From: Elusimicrobia bacterium GWA2_56_46
Lineage (GTDB): Bacteria; Elusimicrobiota; Elusimicrobia; Elusimicrobiales; UBA9959
NCBI GenBank assembly: GCA_001799575.1
Contig: MGTT01000006.1
Span: forward strand, 1 to 64,000
Reading direction: 5' to 3'
DNA: 64,000 nucleotides
Positions 32,612 through 41,960 of the stretch are shown piece by piece; the first letter of the stretch is position 1; each line of letters starts with the position of its first letter. A model generated the notes under the pieces. The model was not told where the DNA came from. It ran no database searches and saw only the letters and a program-made list of their open reading frames with translations. Made by a program: the position numbers and the translations under genes.

Positions 32612-32695
32612 TGGTTGGGGAAGGATTCGAACCTTCGTAGGACGTAGTCCGCTGGTTTTACAGACCAGTGCATTTGACCGCTCTGCCACCCAACC
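32612..32695 (-). tRNA. tRNA-Tyr (GTA)
   Basis: Acceptor stem GGTTGGG / CCCAACC, anticodon GTA within CTGGTCT...AACCAG, a class II variable arm and T-loop GGTTCGAATCC. CCA is not encoded. It lies 10 bp upstream of tRNA-Ser on the same strand, so the two are probably co-transcribed. Confidence 0.95.
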
Positions 32696-32706
32696 TCTCT
32701 GTCGTA

Positions 32707-32734
32707 CCCCACCCGCACCGCATAGCGGGTGGGG
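32707..32734. repeat. perfect hairpin CCCCACCCGC/GCGGGTGGGG
   Basis: 10-bp arms with an 8-nt loop, just upstream of tRNA-Tyr on its strand. No T tract on either side. Role unknown. Confidence 0.7.
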
Positions 32735-32971
32735 CGGATTAACCGCCGGGCTTTATAAGGTGGCGCCCGGTACGCCACAAGGGGGGCTCTGCCCCCCATT
32801 TCATCGTCGCTAGCTCCCCGCGCTTCGCTTGGTCGCTTCGCTGAACCCCCCGAAGCGGTAATTTTCCTGAATAAATCGGTATGGCGCGTCTTTTTGCGGG
32901 CTCATTGCTTGCCGGTCACAATTTACTGCCGTTAGCATAGTATACAAAAATAAAAGGCCTCCGAAAAATAG

Positions 32972-32977
32972 TATAAT
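32972..32977 (+). promoter_or_regulatory. -10 box TATAAT upstream of hypC
   Basis: A perfect TATAAT in an AT-rich stretch about 75 bp before hypC. No clear -35, which may indicate an activator-dependent promoter. A LysR gene lies in the operon. Confidence 0.5.
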
Positions 32978-33051
32978 TTTAGTGGATTATTAACAAAACT
33001 TATAATCCGCCCGGGGAATTTTTAAAATGAGCCGGTCATTCTGGAGAATAT

Positions 33052-33294
33052 ATGTGCATTGCCGTGCCGGGAAAGCTGCTTTCCATAGAAGATAACACTG
33101 CCGAGGTGAATTTCAACGGCGTCAGGAGAAAAGTGGCGCTTGATCTTGTGCCGCAGGCGAAAAAAGGGGATTATGTCCTTGTGCACGCCGGGTTCGCCAT
33201 TACCGTGCTGGAAAGCTCCGAAGCCGAAAAAACGCTTGAACTTTTCGAGGAGATCTATGGTCATGAAAGCCCTGAAAAACCCGAAAAACTTTGA
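33052..33294 (+). CDS. hypC: hydrogenase maturation chaperone HypC
   Basis: 80-residue chaperone that carries the Fe(CN)2CO unit with HypD to the hydrogenase large subunit. The N-terminal MCIAVPGKL motif exposes the essential Cys after Met removal, and NFNGVRRKV and VLVHAGFAI are typical. TGGAG Shine-Dalgarno. It overlaps hypD by 38 bp. Confidence 0.95.
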   Translation: MCIAVPGKLLSIEDNTAEVNFNGVRRKVALDLVPQAKKGDYVLVHAGFAITVLESSEAEKTLELFEEIYGHESPEKPEKL

Positions 33295-34393
33295 ATCCCC
33301 GCTTTGGCGCGATAAAACTCTGGCCGCTTCTGCGTTCGAAAAGATGGCTTCCCTTACCGCCGGGGCCGTTTCCAGGACAGGGAAGACAGTGTCGCTTATG
33401 GAAGTTTGCGGCTCCCACACGATGGCTATAGCCGCTAGCGGAATGCGGCGTCTCTTTCCCAAAGGACTGAAAATGCTCTCCGGGCCTGGCTGCCCGGTCT
33501 GCGTAACAGCCCAGGGCGATATCGACCTTGTGCTTGAACTGGCCGCGCGCCCTGGAGTTATCATCGCCACTTTCGGCGATATGCTTAAGGTAAGGGGCTC
33601 CAACGGCCTGGATCTGCGGTCAATGCGCGAGCAAGGCTCCGACGTCAGCGTGGTCTACTCCCCCATGGACGCCCTGGCGCTGGCCGTGGAGAATCCGGGG
33701 CGGCAGGTGGTTTTCGTCGGGGTGGGTTTTGAAACCACCGCTCCCGTTATCGCCGGCGCCGTGCTCCGGGCCAGGGCCGAAAAAATCAGGAATTTTTCCG
33801 TGATCCCGCTCTTTAAGCTGGTTCCGCCGGCGCTGGAACTCCTGCTTAAGGTTCCGGGCCATAATATTTCCGGTTTTATGCTGCCCGGACACGTCAGCGC
33901 CATTATCGGGCTGGAGCCTTACAGGTTCGTAGTTGAGAAATACTCGGCGCCGTGCGTCGTTACCGGCTTTGAGCCGCTGGATATCCTCGCCGGCATAAAT
34001 ATGCTTCTTGAACAGCTCGTGTCGGGAGTGCCCGCTCTTGAGTCAGAATACGGCCGTGCGGTCAGAACCGAAGGCAACCCGCGCGCCCTGGAAATAATGC
34101 GCGAAGTGTTTTCCGTGACCGAGGCCCGCTGGCGTTCCATCGGAGCGATAAAAAAATCGGGCCTGGGTTTCAGCCGCGCTTTTTCCGGATTCGACGCGGT
34201 GGAGCGTTTTAAGCTGTCCTACCGCGCCGCGCCGGAACCGAAAGGCTGTATCTGCGGCGGCATCCTCCTGGGGAAAGCCCTGCCCGCGGATTGCGGTCTT
34301 TTCGGGAAGGCGTGTTCGCCGTCCCACGCAGTGGGCCCCTGCATGGTGTCGTCGGAGGGCGCGTGCGCGGCCTGGTTTAAGTATGGAGGATAA
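33257..34393 (+). CDS. hypD: hydrogenase maturation protein HypD
   Basis: 378-residue [4Fe-4S] scaffold that assembles the Fe(CN)2CO moiety with HypC and HypE. Conserved cysteine signatures: EVCGSHT, GPGCPVCV, and the C-terminal cluster CICGGI...DCGLFGKACSP...GPCMVSSEGAC. I use the ATG with an upstream GAGG within hypC. A longer in-frame start is just out-of-frame hypC sequence. Confidence 0.95.
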   Translation: MVMKALKNPKNFESPLWRDKTLAASAFEKMASLTAGAVSRTGKTVSLMEVCGSHTMAIAASGMRRLFPKGLKMLSGPGCPVCVTAQGDIDLVLELAARPGVIIATFGDMLKVRGSNGLDLRSMREQGSDVSVVYSPMDALALAVENPGRQVVFVGVGFETTAPVIAGAVLRARAEKIRNFSVIPLFKLVPPALELLLKVPGHNISGFMLPGHVSAIIGLEPYRFVVEKYSAPCVVTGFEPLDILAGINMLLEQLVSGVPALESEYGRAVRTEGNPRALEIMREVFSVTEARWRSIGAIKKSGLGFSRAFSGFDAVERFKLSYRAAPEPKGCICGGILLGKALPADCGLFGKACSPSHAVGPCMVSSEGACAAWFKYGG

Positions 34394-34405
34394 ACGGAAT
34401 CTGTT

Positions 34406-35341
34406 ATGAATATAGAGACATTGAAAGTTTTTCGAGACCTCGTGGATACCGGCAGCTTTTCAAGGACGGCGGAGCTGAATTACATTTCCCAGTCCGCCGT
34501 CAGCCAGCAGATCAAAAAACTTGAGCTGGTGCTCAGGTGCAGATTGTTCAACCGGGTGGCCAATAAGATCGCGCTCACCCGCTGCGGGGAAAAGTTCTAC
34601 GACACCGCCAAGAAAGTGGTTCTTCTTTATAACAACTCCATGGTCTCCATAAAGCAGCTTTCCGCTTCCAGGGCGCCGGAGGAGATAAAGATCTCCACGA
34701 TCTACAGCGCCGGCGTTTATTTCCTTCAGGGCCACATCAGAAAATTCATGGCGGACTGCCCCGACACCAAGGTGAGCGTGGAATACCGGCAGTTCTCGCA
34801 GATCCACGGAGATATAATCTCCGGCCGCGCGGATTTCGGCATTCTGGCCTGCCCTTACCGGAAACTGCCGGGCATCACCATGCTGCCCATCGGGGAAGAT
34901 GAAATGGTTCTGCTTACCGGTATGTCCGACAAACTGGCCCGGAAAAGTTCGGTGGCCGTGCGGGAACTGGACGGCCGGGACTTCATCTTCTTCGACAAGG
35001 CGTTCCCGTCCAGGAAATACGTGGATGACCTTTTTAAAAAGCACGGCGTGAAAGTCAACATTAAAATGGAGCTGGACAACATTGAGACCATAAAGACCGC
35101 CGTCTCCTCAGGAGCGGGCATCTCGATCCTGCCGCTCTCGTCCGTGCGCGAGGCGGAACGCGACAACAAGCTGCACGTCGCCCGTTTCACCGACGCGGAG
35201 GTTTTAAGGCCGCTCTATCTCGTCTATAATAAGTCGCGCAAGCTGCCGTCTTCGGCCAAGGCGTTCCTGGAGATCCTGCTGAAAAACCGCGGCCCGAAGG
35301 CGGTCAAACCATGCGCGGCGGAGAAGAAGGTGTCGTCATGA
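34406..35341 (+). CDS. LysR-type transcriptional regulator
   Basis: 311 residues. N-terminal winged helix-turn-helix (1-60, FRDLVDTGSFSRTAELNYISQSAVSQQIKKLE) and a two-lobed periplasmic-binding-like effector domain (about 90-295). It lies between hypD and hypE and its stop overlaps the hypE start (ATGA), so it is co-expressed with maturation genes. It may autoregulate the hyp cluster or control a distant hydrogenase. CysB/CbbR-like DNA binding fits the HTH. Confidence 0.92.
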   Translation: MNIETLKVFRDLVDTGSFSRTAELNYISQSAVSQQIKKLELVLRCRLFNRVANKIALTRCGEKFYDTAKKVVLLYNNSMVSIKQLSASRAPEEIKISTIYSAGVYFLQGHIRKFMADCPDTKVSVEYRQFSQIHGDIISGRADFGILACPYRKLPGITMLPIGEDEMVLLTGMSDKLARKSSVAVRELDGRDFIFFDKAFPSRKYVDDLFKKHGVKVNIKMELDNIETIKTAVSSGAGISILPLSSVREAERDNKLHVARFTDAEVLRPLYLVYNKSRKLPSSAKAFLEILLKNRGPKAVKPCAAEKKVSS

Positions 35342-36351
35342 TCCTGGAAAAAACAGTAAAACTCGGGCATGGAAGCGGCGGGCGTATGACGCACGAACTT
35401 ATAGAAAGCCTGTTCCTGAAAGCTTTTTTCAACCCGGCGCTTGCGCCGCTTGAAGACGCCGCCGAGATCCGGGCGGGAAAAGAGCGTCTTGCGTTCACCA
35501 CCGATTCATATGTGGTGGATCCGCTGCGGTTCCCGGGCGCGGATATCGGGCGCATAGCCGTCTGCGGAACCGTAAATGACCTCGCGGTGAAAGGGGCGAA
35601 GCCGCTGGCTCTCTCCGCCGGATTCATCATGGAGGAAGGCTTCCCGATCTCCGAGCTTAGGAGAATAGCCGGCTCCATGAGAGCGGCGGCCCGGGAGGCG
35701 GGCGTCCGCATCGTCACCGGGGACACCAAAGTGGTGGAAAGAGGGAAAGCGGACAAACTGTTCATCAATACCTCGGGCGTGGGGCTTATACCGCCGGGTT
35801 TAAAACTTTCTTCCGCCTCTATCCGCCCCGGCGACGCCGTTATCCTCAGCGGCCGCCTGGCCGACCATGGCGTGGCGGTCATGAACGCGCGCGGCCGTCT
35901 GGGCCTTTCGGGCGGCATCCGGAGCGACGCCGCCCCTCTTAACGCCATGATCTTCCGCGCGCTCAGGGCTTCTTCCGGGATGCGGGCCATCCGGGATATA
36001 ACCCGCGGAGGCCTGGGCACCGTCCTGAACGAGGCCGCCTCCGCCAGCCGGACCGCCATCGAGATAGACGAGACCGCGATCCCGGTGAAGCCGGCGGTGG
36101 AGAACGCCTGCCGCCTGCTGGGCCTGGATCCGCTGTACGTCGCCAACGAGGGAAAGGCCGTGTTTTTCGCCCCGGCTTCCGACGCGCCGAAAATAGTCGC
36201 CGCTTTGCGCTCCCACAAGTACGGCCGCGAGGCGCGCGTCATAGGCCGGGTCATGTCCGGTAAAAAGCCCCAGGTGCGCCTCAGGACCGCCATCGGCGGA
36301 ACCCGCCTCGTATTGACGCTCGAAGGCGAACAACTTCCCAGGATCTGCTGA
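35338..36351 (+). CDS. hypE: hydrogenase maturation protein HypE
   Basis: Dehydrates the HypF-derived carbamoyl group on its C-terminal cysteine to a cyanide ligand precursor. 337 residues of the AIR-synthase fold: HGSGGRMTHELIE at the N-terminus, FTTDSYVVDPL, GGDT-like TGDTKVV, and the diagnostic C-terminal PRIC. ATG overlaps the LysR stop. Confidence 0.95.
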   Translation: MILEKTVKLGHGSGGRMTHELIESLFLKAFFNPALAPLEDAAEIRAGKERLAFTTDSYVVDPLRFPGADIGRIAVCGTVNDLAVKGAKPLALSAGFIMEEGFPISELRRIAGSMRAAAREAGVRIVTGDTKVVERGKADKLFINTSGVGLIPPGLKLSSASIRPGDAVILSGRLADHGVAVMNARGRLGLSGGIRSDAAPLNAMIFRALRASSGMRAIRDITRGGLGTVLNEAASASRTAIEIDETAIPVKPAVENACRLLGLDPLYVANEGKAVFFAPASDAPKIVAALRSHKYGREARVIGRVMSGKKPQVRLRTAIGGTRLVLTLEGEQLPRIC

Positions 36352-36358
36352 GGCGGGC

Positions 36359-37189
36359 ATGAAAAAAACTTTTTTTTGGGGATTGAGTTTCCTTATCACC
36401 GCGCTTTTCGCCGTTTTTCAGCGTGTAACCGGCCCTACGTACCCTCTTAAAGACGCCGTATTCCTCGACGGCGGTTCCTCCGCCGGATTCCTCCTGCCCA
36501 GGAGCTGCGCCGTTGGCGGGGGGGGCTGTCTTATAGAAATAAATTCCCCTGAAAAAGTGAAAGGTTATGTCTCCTGGCGCCGGTACAGAACCGAAGATCC
36601 CTGGGCCGAAATAATTATGCCGTACCGGAACGGTGTTTTATCCGCGCGGCTCCCCGGGCAGCCGCCGGCCGGAAAACTGGAATACCGGGTTTTCATAAAA
36701 CAGAAAAAAGGCGATCTGGAATTATACGGCAAACCGGTGGTGGTCAGGTTTAAGGGGGTTGTGCCGAAAGCCATACTGGCCCCGCATATCTTATTCATGT
36801 TCCTTTTCATGCTTTTTTCGGTGCGCATTTTTATAACGGTTTTTACCGCGGACACGGTGGTCAGGCACGCCGTAATACTCAATATTATCTTCCTCATGCT
36901 GGGCGGATTTATTTTCGGCCCGCTCACGCAGTATCACGCTTTCGGCGCTTACTGGACGGGCTGGCCTTTCGGACATGACCTGACGGACAACAAGACGCTG
37001 GTGATGTTAACGTGCTGGCTGGCCGCGCTTTACGCGGTTTTCAGGGCCAGGGAGCCCAGGCCCTGGCTTTTGGCCGCGTTCGCGGTCACCGCGGCGGTCT
37101 ATCTGGTGCCCCACAGTCTGTTAGGCAGCGAACTGGATTACTCAAAAGCAGATACAGCGACGAAGACTGCCATAGGCCATAAGCTTTAG
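36359..37189 (+). CDS. membrane protein of unknown function in hyp cluster
   Basis: 276 residues: one N-terminal transmembrane helix, an extracytoplasmic beta-rich domain (about 30-140, with VKGYVSWRRYRTEDPW), then four helices (about 141-255). The helical part has histidines at HILFMF, HAV, YHAFG and GHDLTDN. No family recognised. It begins 7 bp after hypE. The last residues AIGHKL and the TAG stop are encoded by a GCCATAG-type heptamer array, so the natural C-terminus is uncertain. Confidence 0.65.
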   Translation: MKKTFFWGLSFLITALFAVFQRVTGPTYPLKDAVFLDGGSSAGFLLPRSCAVGGGGCLIEINSPEKVKGYVSWRRYRTEDPWAEIIMPYRNGVLSARLPGQPPAGKLEYRVFIKQKKGDLELYGKPVVVRFKGVVPKAILAPHILFMFLFMLFSVRIFITVFTADTVVRHAVILNIIFLMLGGFIFGPLTQYHAFGAYWTGWPFGHDLTDNKTLVMLTCWLAALYAVFRAREPRPWLLAAFAVTAAVYLVPHSLLGSELDYSKADTATKTAIGHKL

Positions 37190-37272
37190 GCTGTAGGCAG
37201 AAAGACTGCCATAAACCATAATCTTTCTGCCTATGGCTTATGGCGGGCGCGGCGCCCTTACGGCCTATGGCT
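37169..37272. repeat. heptamer array (GCCATAG unit) with inverted copy
   Basis: Units GCCATAG, GCCATAA, GCTTTAG and GCTGTAG are followed by diverged and inverted units (TTCTGCC, TATGGCT, TATGGCG), then a last inverse unit at 37264. The array contains the stop of the membrane-protein gene and ends 8 bp before the hypF ATG. Confidence 0.8.
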
Positions 37273-37280
37273 AACTTCTA

Positions 37281-39599
37281 ATGTCCAGAATTATCAGGAA
37301 ACAAATCCTCATTAAGGGCGTTGTCCAGGGCGTGGGCTTCAGGCCGCACGTTTATAAACTCGCCGTTGAGCGCCGCCTCTCGGGCTGGGTAAAAAATGAC
37401 GCCGCCGGCGTCACCATCGAAGCGCAGGGGCCTGAGGCGGAGCTCGCCGGTTTTATCCGGGAACTGCAAACCCGCCGGCCGCCGGCCGCCAGGATAGATT
37501 CGCTTAAAACTTCCAGCCGCCCCGGCGGGAGCGATAAAAATTTCGTCATCATAAAAAGCGGGGGAAAAACGAAAGCCGGGGCGCGTATCCCCGCCGACCT
37601 GGCGCTGTGCGCCGACTGCCGCCGGGAACTCCTGGATCCCTCGGATCGCCGCTATCTTTACCCTTTCACGAACTGCACGAATTGCGGCCCCCGCTTCACC
37701 ATCGTCAAAAAACTGCCTTATGACCGCCCTTTCACCACCATGCGGGAATTTACGATGTGCCGCGAGTGCCTGGCGGAATACCGGGATCCGCTGAACCGGC
37801 GTTTTCACGCCCAGCCTAACGCCTGCCCGGTATGCGGGCCCAAAGTCAGCGTCGCAGCCGGCGGCCGGAAACTGGCCGGCCGCGCCGCGCTTGAGCTGGC
37901 CGCTGATTTTTTGAAGAAAGGGAAAATAATCGCCCTACAGAGCCTGGGCGGGTTCCACCTGGCCTGCGACGCCTCCGATCCCGCGGCCATTCTGAAGCTG
38001 CGCCGCCTGAAAGACCGGCCGGCCAAGCCGTTCGCCGTAATGACGGCGACGCGCGCGGAGGCGGAAGAGTTCTGCCTTATCTCCGGGTCCGAGGGCGAGG
38101 CGCTCGCCTCTCCGGCCGCGCCCGTGGTCATGCTGCGGAAAAAACGCGCCGGAATTTTAGGCCGGGTCGCGCCGGGGCTCGACACGATAGGCGTGATGCT
38201 GGCTTACACGCCCCTGCACGCGGCGCTGTTCCGGCTGCTGCGCGCATCCGGGTTTAAGAGCCCGCTGGTCATGACCTCCGGCAACCGCCGGGACGAACCG
38301 ATCTCACGCGACCGCGCCGGCGCGGAGGAAAATCTGGGCGCGCTGGCCGGCCTTATCCTTTTCCACGACAGGGAAATACATAACCGCGTGGACGATTCTG
38401 TGGGCTTTTACGCCGGGGGCGCGTTCCGCCTTGTCAGGCGGGCCCGCGGCTATGTCCCGGACTCGGTGAAGCTGCCTTTTTCCGGAGCCGTAAGCGCGCT
38501 AGGCTGCGGCGCGGATCTTAAAAGCGCGTTCTGCCTTACCCGCGGCGGGGAGGCTTTCGTCTCGCAGCATATCGGCGACCAGAGCGAATATAAGAACCAG
38601 GCTTTCTACGCCGAGACCCTGGCCAAAACCAAAGCTCTCCTGAATGTGAGTCCCGGAATTATCGCCCATGATCTGCATCCCGATTACCATTCGTCGGTTT
38701 ACGCCCGCTCGCTTAAGGGCGTAAAGGTTCCCGTCCAGCACCATGTGGCGCATGTGCTGAGCGCCGCCGCGGAACACGCTGTCGAAGAGCCATTTATCGG
38801 CGCGGCATTTGACGGGACGGGCTACGGCACGGACGGGCGGATCTGGGGTTCGGAGCTGTTCGTAGTGGCGGATAAGACCTGGCGCCGGGCCGCCGGACTG
38901 CGTTATTTTCCTTTGCCAGGCGGGGATGCCGCGGCGCGCGAGGTCTGGCGTTCCGCCCTGTCGCTGGTGAAAGACGCTCTGGGTTCCGGCTGGCGGCGGG
39001 AAGCGGGCCGGCTTTTCCGCGGGGTGGACTGGAAAAAGCTGGAGGCGGTGGAAAAGTTGGCGGCCCGGGGCATCAACGCCCCTATGACTTCAAGCATGGG
39101 CCGGCTTTTTGACGCTTTCAGCTTTATCGCGGGGCTGGGACCGGAGGCCGGTTACGAGGGCCAGGGGCCGATGGAACTGGAAAGCCTTTGCGTCCGCCCT
39201 TCCGGCCGGCCTTACGCGTTCGACATCCGGAAACAGGATGGGTTTTTTATAATCGACCCGCGGCGCGCGGTACTGGCAGCCGTGAGGGAACGCGGCCCCC
39301 GGCGGGCGCGTACCATAGCCGAAAGGTTCCACGCCGGTCTTGCCGGGATGCTGGCAGACGCCGTTTGCGCGGTCAGCCGCGAGACCGGCATTAAGACGGC
39401 GGTCTTATCCGGCGGTGTTTTCCAGAACCGTACTCTCCTCGCCCTGGGAATAGAAAAACTGGAGAGCAGAGGATTCAAAGTTTTCGCCAATGAGAAAGTC
39501 CCCGCCAACGACGGCGGCATAGCCCTGGGCCAGGTCTGGTACGCCCTGAAAGGTTACAGGGAATCCCGGCCCGCCCCGCGGACTGGAGATGTCGCTTGA
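37281..39599 (+). CDS. hypF: carbamoyltransferase HypF
   Basis: 772 residues. Transfers the carbamoyl of carbamoyl phosphate, via carbamoyl-AMP, to HypE. Domains: acylphosphatase (1-90, GVVQGVGFRPHVYKLA), two zinc-finger-like CxxC pairs (CADC, CTNCG, CREC, CPVCG; 110-190), YrdC-like (200-380), and Kae1-like with HDLHPDYHSS and QHHVAHVLS metal ligands. Complete. A heptamer array occupies the space where a Shine-Dalgarno would lie, so translation initiation may be weak or leaderless. Confidence 0.95.
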   Translation: MSRIIRKQILIKGVVQGVGFRPHVYKLAVERRLSGWVKNDAAGVTIEAQGPEAELAGFIRELQTRRPPAARIDSLKTSSRPGGSDKNFVIIKSGGKTKAGARIPADLALCADCRRELLDPSDRRYLYPFTNCTNCGPRFTIVKKLPYDRPFTTMREFTMCRECLAEYRDPLNRRFHAQPNACPVCGPKVSVAAGGRKLAGRAALELAADFLKKGKIIALQSLGGFHLACDASDPAAILKLRRLKDRPAKPFAVMTATRAEAEEFCLISGSEGEALASPAAPVVMLRKKRAGILGRVAPGLDTIGVMLAYTPLHAALFRLLRASGFKSPLVMTSGNRRDEPISRDRAGAEENLGALAGLILFHDREIHNRVDDSVGFYAGGAFRLVRRARGYVPDSVKLPFSGAVSALGCGADLKSAFCLTRGGEAFVSQHIGDQSEYKNQAFYAETLAKTKALLNVSPGIIAHDLHPDYHSSVYARSLKGVKVPVQHHVAHVLSAAAEHAVEEPFIGAAFDGTGYGTDGRIWGSELFVVADKTWRRAAGLRYFPLPGGDAAAREVWRSALSLVKDALGSGWRREAGRLFRGVDWKKLEAVEKLAARGINAPMTSSMGRLFDAFSFIAGLGPEAGYEGQGPMELESLCVRPSGRPYAFDIRKQDGFFIIDPRRAVLAAVRERGPRRARTIAERFHAGLAGMLADAVCAVSRETGIKTAVLSGGVFQNRTLLALGIEKLESRGFKVFANEKVPANDGGIALGQVWYALKGYRESRPAPRTGDVA

Positions 39600-39758
39600 G
39601 GAGAAATGGGCGAGCTTTTTTTTAAGAAGATTTTTTGATTTCGGTCTACTGGAATTGCGTGAGCTTTTGGATAGTCGCGCGCAAATATTGTAGATTAATA
39701 CTGTCATGGGGACTGCGGGGATTTTCCACCCGCGCGGTTGGATCTCAGGAGGCGTGTA

Positions 39759-40637
39759 ATGCCCTTAGGCCTGTTCCATTATCAGATACTCTGCGACGTG
39801 CTTGAAAAAATACATTATATTTACGACGAGACCGAGCTCGCCGAAACCATACTTTTAAAAGTTTCTGAAGCGCTTGATACCGAAGCCGGAAGTATTTTCA
39901 AAATACATCCCGACGCGACCATCGAACCGTTGTCCGCCTACGGCGCTCCGTTGGACTCCCTGAAAAAAATTCAATTTAAAACCGGCAAGGGTGTGGTGGG
40001 CTGGGTGGCACAGTACGGCCAGCCGATCAAAGTGGACAATCCCCTGAGCGACCCCCGCTTTATGGGCGCCGTGGACGGAACCACGGGATTCAAGACAAAA
40101 TCCATTCTGGCGGCGCCGATAATGACCCGCGGCGTGCCGGTGGGCGTGATAGAATTCATGAATAAAAGGGGCGGGACTTTCGCCATTCCCGACCTGGAAT
40201 TAATATCCATAGTCGGCCGGGAAATAGGCATAGCGTTTGAGAATGTCAAGCTTATAAAAAATCTCGCGGCCAGCCGGGCGTTCAAAGACGCCATAGTTTC
40301 CAGCCTTTCCGCCGGGCTGCTGGTAATGGATATGAAAGGACGGATCCTCGCTCTTAATCCCAGCGCCATGCGCATCTTAAATCTGAAATGCGAATGCAGG
40401 GAAGACGATCCCCCCGCTATGCGCGACGTACTGTCCGCTTATCCGGATTTTCTTAAGGTTCTGGAACTCATAGCCGCCTCCTGTTCGACCCCGGCGGCCA
40501 GAAAAGAATTAAATCTGACGCTGAACGGGAAACCTTCGATTATCGGATATTCCGCCGTTCCGCTTTCCACTCCGGATGGAAAATGTCTCGGTTCAGCCGT
40601 CCTGTTCCAGGATATTACTTCATTCGTTAAAAAATAG
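39759..40637 (+). CDS. GAF and PAS domain signalling protein
   Basis: 292 residues from the ATG after AGGAGG. A GAF domain (about 20-165, with TGKGVVGWVAQYG and AAPIMTRGVPVGVIEFMNK) is followed by a PAS domain (about 175-290, FKDAIVSSLSAGLLVMDMKGRILALNPSA). No output domain follows, so it may be a detached sensory half of a two-component system. No partner gene is adjacent. Confidence 0.8.
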   Translation: MPLGLFHYQILCDVLEKIHYIYDETELAETILLKVSEALDTEAGSIFKIHPDATIEPLSAYGAPLDSLKKIQFKTGKGVVGWVAQYGQPIKVDNPLSDPRFMGAVDGTTGFKTKSILAAPIMTRGVPVGVIEFMNKRGGTFAIPDLELISIVGREIGIAFENVKLIKNLAASRAFKDAIVSSLSAGLLVMDMKGRILALNPSAMRILNLKCECREDDPPAMRDVLSAYPDFLKVLELIAASCSTPAARKELNLTLNGKPSIIGYSAVPLSTPDGKCLGSAVLFQDITSFVKK

Positions 40638-40706
40638 CGGGAATGCCGTACGCCGCGCGGGTAAGGCCCCGAAATTCCATTCGAGGCGGGGGTCTTAAGG
40701 GGAAAT

Positions 40707-41960
40707 ATGAAAACGCTGACCGCGGGCCTGATCTTTTTGTCGCTGAGCCCCGCCCTGCCGGCCGGGGAAGTTCAGCGCCTCAACCTTAAAGCCTATCTGG
40801 ACGAAGTGCGCGCCGGCAATCCGGAGATCGCCGCCGCCGCGGCCCTGTCCGGGGTCTATTCGGCGAGGATCAAACAGGCCTGGCTGCCCGAAGACCCGCA
40901 GCTGGAATTCGAACGTATGTACGCGGACGGAACTCTGGGTTCCGGCGCGGCGGAGCGCAATATCCTCATACGCCAGGCGTTCCGAAACCCTTATAAAATG
41001 TATCTGCAGAAGGGCGCCGCCGCCGCCGAGAACGGCTATTACTCCGGCCTGAAAGAGGACAGGATAAACCGCACGCTGGCCGAAGCCAGAGCCGCCTTTT
41101 ACGAATATGCGCTTGCCTGGCATCACGAACTCGTCTACTCAGAGAACCTGGAACTCTCCAAGAAATTCTCGCGCATAGCCGAAACCCGCTACGCCGTGAA
41201 CCAGGGTTCGCAGAGCGACGCGATAAAGGCCCAGGTGGAGCTTTCAAAAGCGATGAACATGGTTATCACGGCGCGGCAGGAAAAAGAAACCGCCGCCGCG
41301 CGCGTGAATAATCTGCGCGGTAAACGCCCCGACGCCCCGGTGGCTGAGCCGGAACCTCTTGAGGCAAACGCTCCCGTTTTTGAGTATTCCTCTCTTGAAG
41401 CGGCGGTTCTGGCAAAGAATCCCTACCTCGCCGCCATGGCCTCGCGCCTCAAGTCGGCTGAAAAGAAATTGTCGCTGGCGCGCGCCGGGTACGCCCCGGA
41501 CTTCATGCTGAGCTGGCGGCGCCGCGCTTCGGACGATGCGGCCATGAACGGCACCTACGACGTATCGCTGGGGCTAACCGTGCCTCTTTGGTTTGCGAAG
41601 CAGTCCGCGGGGACGCGCGAAGCCAGATCCGAGCGGGACATGGCCGCGGCGGAATATGAGGCGGCCGGAAACTCCGTCCTCCTGGAATTGAAAACGATCA
41701 CAGTGAAACTGGATTATTACCGCCGTCTGACCGACTTATACGGCAATACCGCCCTGCCGCAGGCGGAAGTTTCGCTGAAAGCTTCCGAAGCCGCCTACCA
41801 GGCGGGGAAAACCGACTTCCTGGATCTGGTGGACGCAAACCGCACGCTTCTTGAGACCAAACGCGAATACTACGAATATATCGCCGCCTATGCCTCCTGG
41901 CTGGGGCGTCTTGAAAGTCTTACCGGAGCGGAATTCGGAAAGAACGGGGATCCATTATGA
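40707..41960 (+). CDS. TolC/CusC-family outer-membrane efflux protein
   Basis: 417 residues with a signal peptide (about 1-18) and two OEP repeats of long helices and beta hairpins, typical of the trimeric outer-membrane channel of RND pumps. LVDANRTLLETKREYYEYIA near the C-terminus is characteristic. First gene of the efflux operon, overlapping the adaptor gene by ATGA. It implies a Gram-negative envelope. Confidence 0.9.
   Translation: MKTLTAGLIFLSLSPALPAGEVQRLNLKAYLDEVRAGNPEIAAAAALSGVYSARIKQAWLPEDPQLEFERMYADGTLGSGAAERNILIRQAFRNPYKMYLQKGAAAAENGYYSGLKEDRINRTLAEARAAFYEYALAWHHELVYSENLELSKKFSRIAETRYAVNQGSQSDAIKAQVELSKAMNMVITARQEKETAAARVNNLRGKRPDAPVAEPEPLEANAPVFEYSSLEAAVLAKNPYLAAMASRLKSAEKKLSLARAGYAPDFMLSWRRRASDDAAMNGTYDVSLGLTVPLWFAKQSAGTREARSERDMAAAEYEAAGNSVLLELKTITVKLDYYRRLTDLYGNTALPQAEVSLKASEAAYQAGKTDFLDLVDANRTLLETKREYYEYIAAYASWLGRLESLTGAEFGKNGDPL

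Larger units (their letters stand above)
32696..33051. other. intergenic region between tRNA-Tyr and hypC
   Basis: About 355 bp without a gene. It holds a perfect 10-bp hairpin (32707-32734, CCCCACCCGC/GCGGGTGGGG), a second small one (GGGGGG...CCCCCC, near 32783), a GCTTCGC direct repeat near 32822-32843, and the divergent promoters of the tRNA pair and of hypC. I see no small ORF with a convincing start. Confidence 0.5.

Noticed and set aside
33052-39599. Complete hydrogenase locus
   Set aside because: Only maturation genes hypC, hypD, hypE and hypF are present; no structural subunits, hypA or hypB.
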